A DNA stretch of 17,544 nucleotides from positions 1 through 17,544 of the forward strand of contig DASUSF010000390.1 in the NCBI GenBank assembly GCA_036375275.1, in the 5' to 3' direction. Shown piece by piece: positions 14,120 through 17,544 of this stretch. Made by a program: the position numbers and the translations under genes. Under the pieces are notes generated by a model, which saw only the letters and a program-made list of their open reading frames with translations, did no database searches and was not told where the DNA came from. How positions within the stretch are numbered: the stretch's first letter is position 1; the number at the start of each line of letters is the position of its first letter. Origin of the DNA: DASUSF01 sp036375275. Its GTDB lineage: Bacteria > Pseudomonadota > Alphaproteobacteria > Geminicoccales > Geminicoccaceae.

Positions 14120-14159
14120 CAAGAAACAGGACGCCCCGGGCGCGCCGTCCCGGGGCGTC
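14120..14159 (-). terminator. strong hairpin after the symporter gene
   Basis: A perfect 11-bp inverted repeat (14130-14140 with 14149-14159, GACGCCCCGGG against CCCGGGGCGTC) encloses an 8-nt loop. On the minus strand it begins 21 nt after the ActP stop and is followed by CTGTTTCTTG, a fairly T-rich tail, so it has the form of an intrinsic terminator. Only 24 bp separate it from the ATG of the DUF294 gene, leaving no room for a promoter, so it may act as a partial terminator or a 3'-end stabiliser between the two halves of one operon. Confidence 0.75.
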
Positions 14160-14179
14160 GTCGGTCGTGCAGCGCCGGC

Positions 14180-15853
14180 CTAGTGAGCGCCTGCCACGGA
14201 AGCGCCGATCCCGGTCTGCGAGCGGACGTACTGCGCGTCGAACGCCTCCTCTTCGGCCTTCGCCGAGCGGCTGCGGTCGAGCAGCGAGAACACCCAGATG
14301 CCGACGAAGGCGACGGCCACCGAGAACAGCGCCGGGTCCTTGTACGGGAAGATCGCCTCCTCGTAGCCGAGGACCGCGACCCACACCGTGGGCGACAGGA
14401 TCACCAGCAGCACCGCGGTGACCAGTCCGAGCAGGCCGCCCGCGAACGCGCCCCAGGTGGTGAGGCGCTTCCAGTACATCGAGAGGAACAGGATCGGGAA
14501 GTTGCAGCTCGCGGCGATCGCGAAGGCGAGCCCGACCATGAACGCGATGTTCTGCTGCTCGAACAGGATGCCGAGCGCGATCGCGACGATGCCGAGCGCG
14601 ACGGTGGCGATCCGGGAGACGCGCACCTCCTGGACGTCGGTCGCGCGGCCGCGGGCGAACACCGAGGCGTAGAGGTCGTGGCTGACCGCGGACGCCCCGG
14701 CAAGCGTCAGGCCCGCGACCACGGCGAGGATGGTCGCGAACGCCACCGCCGAGATGAACCCGAGGAAGAGGCTGCCGCCGACCGCGTTGGCGAGATGCAT
14801 GGCCGCCATGTTGTTGCCGCCGAGCAGAGCGCCTTCCTGGTCGAGGAAGCTCGGGTTGGTCATGACCAGCGTGATCGCGCCGAAGCCGATGATGAAGGTC
14901 AGGATGTAGAAGTAGCCGATGAAGCCGGTCGCGTAGAACACCGAGCGGCGCGCCTGCTTGGCGTCGGGCACGGTGAAGAACCGCATCAGGATGTGCGGCA
15001 GGCCGGCGGTGCCGAACATCAGCGCGATGCCGAGCGAGATGGCCGAGATCGGGTCGGTGACCAGCCCGCCGGGCGCCATGATCGCCTGCCCGCTCGGGTG
15101 CGTCTCGACCGCGCTCCTGAACATGGCCTCGAAGCTGAAGCCGAAGTGCCAGAGCACGGCGAGCGCCATGAAGGTCGCGCCGGACAGCAACAGTACGGCC
15201 TTGATGATCTGCACCCAGGTGGTGGCGAGCATGCCGCCGAAGGTGACGTACAGGATCATCAGCACGCCGACGATCATCACCGCGTACAGGTAGTCGAGCC
15301 CGAACAGCAGCTCGATCAGCTTTCCGGCGCCGACCATCTGCGCGATCAGGTAGAAGGCGACCACCGTCAGCGTGCCGAGGGCCGCGAGCATGCGGATCGG
15401 GGTCTGCTGCAGGCGGTAGGAGGCGACGTCGGCGAAGGTGTACTTGCCGAGGTTCCTGAGGCGCTCGGCGATGAGGAACAGGATGATCGGCCAGCCGACC
15501 AGGAAGCCGATCGAGTAGATCAGGCCATCGAAGCCGGAGGCGAACACGAGGCCCGAGATGCCGAGGAACGATGCCGCCGACATGTAGTCGCCGGCGATGG
15601 CGAGGCCGTTCTGGAAGCCCGTGATCCCCCCGCCGGCCGCGTAGAAGTCGGCCGCCGAACGGGTGCGCTTCGCCGCCCAGTAGGTGATGCCGAGCGTGCC
15701 CGCCACAAAAATGAAGAACATCACGATGGCGGCGACGTTGACCGGCTGCCGCTCGACCTCGCCGGTCACGGCATCGGCGGCCGCGGCCGGATCCGGAGCG
15801 AGCAGGAGCAGCGCCCCCACGCCCGCGAACAGGGTGGCGAGGGGCGCGGTCAT
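14180..15853 (-). CDS. actP: ActP-type cation/acetate (sodium:solute) symporter
   Basis: A 557-residue inner-membrane symporter of the SSF family, close in length to E. coli ActP (549), which imports acetate and other short carboxylates with Na+ or H+. Residues 1-25 form a hydrophobic leader (LLLLAPDPAAAADA) that may be cleaved, followed by about 13 membrane helices. The diagnostic ActP segment around residues 72-105 (GGGITGFQNGLAIAGDYMSAAS, then SGLVFASGFDG) is intact, as are GLPHILMRFFTV and the Ser/Ala-rich SHDLYASVF. The start ATG at 15853 overlaps the DUF485 stop (ATGA). The DUF485-symporter pair matches the E. coli yjcH-actP order. The exact substrate (acetate, lactate, propionate, pyruvate) cannot be fixed by sequence alone, and no acs gene is in the window. 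Confidence 0.92.
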   Translation of the reverse strand: MTAPLATLFAGVGALLLLAPDPAAAADAVTGEVERQPVNVAAIVMFFIFVAGTLGITYWAAKRTRSAADFYAAGGGITGFQNGLAIAGDYMSAASFLGISGLVFASGFDGLIYSIGFLVGWPIILFLIAERLRNLGKYTFADVASYRLQQTPIRMLAALGTLTVVAFYLIAQMVGAGKLIELLFGLDYLYAVMIVGVLMILYVTFGGMLATTWVQIIKAVLLLSGATFMALAVLWHFGFSFEAMFRSAVETHPSGQAIMAPGGLVTDPISAISLGIALMFGTAGLPHILMRFFTVPDAKQARRSVFYATGFIGYFYILTFIIGFGAITLVMTNPSFLDQEGALLGGNNMAAMHLANAVGGSLFLGFISAVAFATILAVVAGLTLAGASAVSHDLYASVFARGRATDVQEVRVSRIATVALGIVAIALGILFEQQNIAFMVGLAFAIAASCNFPILFLSMYWKRLTTWGAFAGGLLGLVTAVLLVILSPTVWVAVLGYEEAIFPYKDPALFSVAVAFVGIWVFSLLDRSRSAKAEEEAFDAQYVRSQTGIGASVAGAH

Positions 15854-16158
15854 TTCGACGCCTCCACGACCTGACGGGTCAGCGCGTCGAACTCGGAGTT
15901 CGCCCGCCGCACGTACAGCCCGGTCAGCACGAACGCGGCAAGAATGATCAGAATGCCGATCGGGATGCCGAGGGTGGTGACCACCCCTTCCCCGAGCGGG
16001 ATCCCCAGCACGCTCGGCGCGAACGCGATGATCAGGATGAAGCCGTAGTAGATCGCGAGCATCACGATCGCCAGCGTCCACGCGTAGCGGCTGCGCCGCG
16101 CGACCAGCTCGACGAACTTCGGATGATTCTTGAGCCGCGTAACTGTCGGATCTTCCAC
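15850..16158 (-). CDS. DUF485 membrane protein, partner of ActP
   Basis: A 102-residue inner-membrane protein like E. coli YjcH. It begins at a GTG at 16158 with GGAGG 8 nt upstream (the GGGGAGGGG run at about 16164-16174); longer readings extend into the control region. The soluble N-terminus (TRLKNHPKFVELVARRSRYAW) is the DUF485 signature, followed by two membrane helices at about 26-48 and 60-83 and a cytoplasmic tail (ANSEFDALTRQVVEA). DUF485 proteins are nearly always encoded just upstream of ActP-type symporters; the role is not settled, and assembly or activity of the transporter is the usual guess. The overlap with actP (ATGA) makes the pair translationally coupled. Confidence 0.9.
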   Translation of the reverse strand: MEDPTVTRLKNHPKFVELVARRSRYAWTLAIVMLAIYYGFILIIAFAPSVLGIPLGEGVVTTLGIPIGILIILAAFVLTGLYVRRANSEFDALTRQVVEASK

Positions 16159-16390
16159 GTCACGCCCCTCCCCCGCGAAGATTACACGCGCAGGCAAGTC
16201 GACCGCCGCTCGACGACGCGGCTGCCCAAGTCGGTCCCGGCGGTGCCTCGGGATTCGACGGCCGCGAAGGTGATTGTGCAGTGCAAGAACATCAACTGGC
16301 CGTCGCACCCCGCGCGGTTTTGTCGCACCGAATGCGCGAGACGTGGCGTGGCGCGCCGGGCGGGCACATCCGGCGGCGGGGCCAGGTCGC
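16159..16390. promoter_or_regulatory. control region upstream of DUF485-actP
   Basis: This 232-bp gap, the longest non-coding stretch here, lies between the DUF485 start and the mlaF stop. It holds an 8-bp direct repeat GTCGCACC at 16302-16309 and 16322-16329, spaced 20 bp start to start (two helical turns), and an imperfect palindrome TTGTGCAGTGCAA at 16274-16286. A -10-like TGTAAT on the minus strand (16186-16181, 5 of 6) lacks a matching -35, as in activator-dependent promoters. No gene or terminator is seen. Confidence 0.4.
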
Positions 16391-17176
16391 TCAGGCGGCG
16401 CGGACGTCGACCTTGATCGGCCCGTCGGCGCGGCCGTGGATGAACTGGTCGACATAGTCGTTGCCGCTGGCCTCGAGCTCGCCCACCGGGCCCTGCCAGA
16501 TGATCCGGCCCTCGTAGATCATCGCGACCCGGTCGGCGATCTTGCGTGCGCTGGCGAGATCGTGGGTGATCGACATCGCGGTCGCGCCGAGCTGGCGCAC
16601 CGAGCGGACGATCAGCTCGTTGATCACGTCCGCCATGATCGGGTCGAGGCCGGTGGTCGGCTCGTCGAAGAACAGGATCTCGGGCTGGGTCGCGATCGCG
16701 CGGGCGAGACCGACCCGCTTCTGCATGCCGCCCGACAGCTCGGCCGGAACCAGATCGGCGACCGCCGCCCCGAGCCCGACCTGCCCGAGGGTCCCGATCG
16801 CCCGCTCCTTCGCCTCCTTGCGCGGCAGCCGGTCGTGCTGCAGCAGGCCGAAGGCGACGTTCTCCCAGACCGGCAGGCTGTCGAACAGCGCCGCACTCTG
16901 GAACAGCATGCCGAACCTGTGCATCAGCTCCTGGCGCTCGCGCCGGGACAGGGTGCTCGCCTCGGTGCCGTCGATCCGGATCGAGCCGGAGTCCGGGCGC
17001 ATCAGGCCGATGATGCACTTCAGGAGCACCGACTTCCCGGTGCCCGAGCCGCCGATCACGACCACCGACTCACCCCGTCCCACGTCGAGGTCGACACCGC
17101 GCAGGACCTGCTTGGACCCGAACGCCTTGTGCACGTCGCGCACGCGGATCTTCGGCTCGGGGGCGGTGTCGGTCAT
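16391..17176 (-). CDS. mlaF: phospholipid transport ABC ATPase MlaF
   Basis: MlaF is the cytoplasmic ATPase of the MlaFEDB complex, which moves phospholipids between inner and outer membrane and keeps the outer leaflet asymmetric. The 261 residues are the usual length. Walker A GGSGTGKS lies at 42-49, the Q-loop at Gln93, the signature LSGGMQ at 147-152, Walker B ILFFDE at 167-172, and the H-loop His205. The wording MLFQSAALFDSLPVWENVAF and DEPTTGLDPIMADVINELI is typical of MlaF. The start ATG at 17176 overlaps the mlaE stop (ATGA), so the genes are coupled. No MlaD or MlaB gene follows; the next gene downstream is the DUF485/ActP block, so any mlaD lies elsewhere or upstream of mlaE. Confidence 0.95.
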   Translation of the reverse strand: MTDTAPEPKIRVRDVHKAFGSKQVLRGVDLDVGRGESVVVIGGSGTGKSVLLKCIIGLMRPDSGSIRIDGTEASTLSRRERQELMHRFGMLFQSAALFDSLPVWENVAFGLLQHDRLPRKEAKERAIGTLGQVGLGAAVADLVPAELSGGMQKRVGLARAIATQPEILFFDEPTTGLDPIMADVINELIVRSVRQLGATAMSITHDLASARKIADRVAMIYEGRIIWQGPVGELEASGNDYVDQFIHGRADGPIKVDVRAA

Positions 17177-17544
17177 CGGCTGAAGAACAGCTCGGTGACG
17201 ATGTAGTTGGCGGTCAGGATCAGGATCGAGGCGGAGACCACCGCCTTGGTGGTCGCGGCGCCCACGCCCTGCGCTCCGCCGCGGGAATTGTAGCCGTGGT
17301 AGCAGCCCATGAGCGCGACCAGGAAACCGAACACCGCGGCCTTGACCAGCCCCGAGACGACGTCTTGGGTCTCGAGGAACTCGACGGTCCGGTTGAGGTA
17401 CTCCTGGGCCCCGAAGCCGAGCTTGTAGATCCCGACGAGGTACCCGCCGAACACGCCGATGATGTCCGCGACCAGCACCAGCACGGGCAGCATCAGGAGG
17501 CCGGCGATCAGCCGGGGCGCCACCAGGTACTTGTAGGGATCGGT
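17173..17544 (-). CDS. mlaE: phospholipid transport permease MlaE, C-terminal 123 residues (cut by window edge)
   Basis: The gene enters from the right edge; only the last 123 residues are here, so the apparent GTG start inside the fragment is just a Val codon. The sequence is the conserved MlaE end: DPYKYLVAPRLIAGLLMLPVL, then membrane helices around VLVLVADIIGVFGGYLVGI, VKAAVFGFLVALMGCYHGYN and the final AVVSASILILTANYIVTELFF. The GCYHGYNSRGGAQGVGAATTKAVV loop is the signature of this permease family, which carries phospholipid transport together with MlaF. Overlap with mlaF by 4 nt supports one operon. Nothing upstream is visible. Confidence 0.95.
   Translation of the reverse strand, partial: TDPYKYLVAPRLIAGLLMLPVLVLVADIIGVFGGYLVGIYKLGFGAQEYLNRTVEFLETQDVVSGLVKAAVFGFLVALMGCYHGYNSRGGAQGVGAATTKAVVSASILILTANYIVTELFFSR

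Noticed and set aside
12312..14183. 623-residue plus-strand frame opposite the DUF294 gene
   Set aside because: Shadow frame; the minus strand encodes recognisable cNMP-binding, CBS and nucleotidyltransferase motifs.
14183..15874. 563-residue plus-strand frame opposite actP
   Set aside because: Highly charged, repetitive shadow of a membrane protein; the minus-strand frame has the SSF motifs.
1..17544. tRNA, rRNA, CRISPR array, transposase or phage genes
   Set aside because: Looked for on both strands; no cloverleaf-like CCA-ended segment, regular spaced repeat or integrase/transposase motif was seen.

Overview
This window reads as chromosomal DNA from a high-GC (roughly 70%) alphaproteobacterium, plausibly of the Rhodospirillales or Geminicoccales type. 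That placement rests on gene order, protein style and frequent GTG starts; I cannot assign a genus. Almost everything is housekeeping DNA, packed tightly with 4-base stop/start overlaps. I see no rRNA, tRNA, CRISPR array, transposase or phage gene.

Layout: (1) 1-1037, minus: the N-terminal 345 residues of an iron-dependent alcohol dehydrogenase that runs off the left edge. (2) 1110-1600, plus: a DUF4160 gene broken by a +1 frameshift, overlapping an intact DUF2442 gene, followed 21 bp later by guaA (1622-3166). (3) 3170-3800: a low-GC islet (42-50% in sampled rows) carrying one secreted protein of unknown function. (4) 3803-4375, minus: thpR, an RNA 2',3'-cyclic phosphodiesterase, divergent from the conserved outer-membrane/ribosome block yfgM-like, bamB and der (4493-7904, plus). 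(5) 7954-8699, minus: a DUF1127 protein and a 62-residue arginine-rich small protein. (6) 8805-11501, minus: cvpA, purF and an SDR gene, coupled head to tail, with the SDR lacking any ordinary start codon. (7) 11653-16158, minus: a DUF485 protein and an ActP-type acetate/solute symporter, then a strong hairpin, then a cNMP-binding/CBS/DUF294 nucleotidyltransferase-like protein overlapping a DEDDh 3'-5' exonuclease. (8) 16391-17544, minus: mlaF and the C-terminal part of mlaE, which runs off the right edge.

Functionally, the window joins purine synthesis (guaA, purF), outer-membrane assembly and lipid homeostasis (yfgM-like, bamB, mlaEF), ribosome biogenesis (der) and organic-acid uptake. The least understood part is the DUF485-ActP-DUF294-exonuclease block, which couples a symporter to a putative ligand-sensing nucleotidyltransferase and a nuclease. 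Other points of interest are the broken DUF4160/DUF2442 pair, the SDR with an Ala at the catalytic Ser position and an apparent CTG start, the low-GC islet, and the small Arg-rich gene with its own promoter and an inverted repeat on the -35 box.
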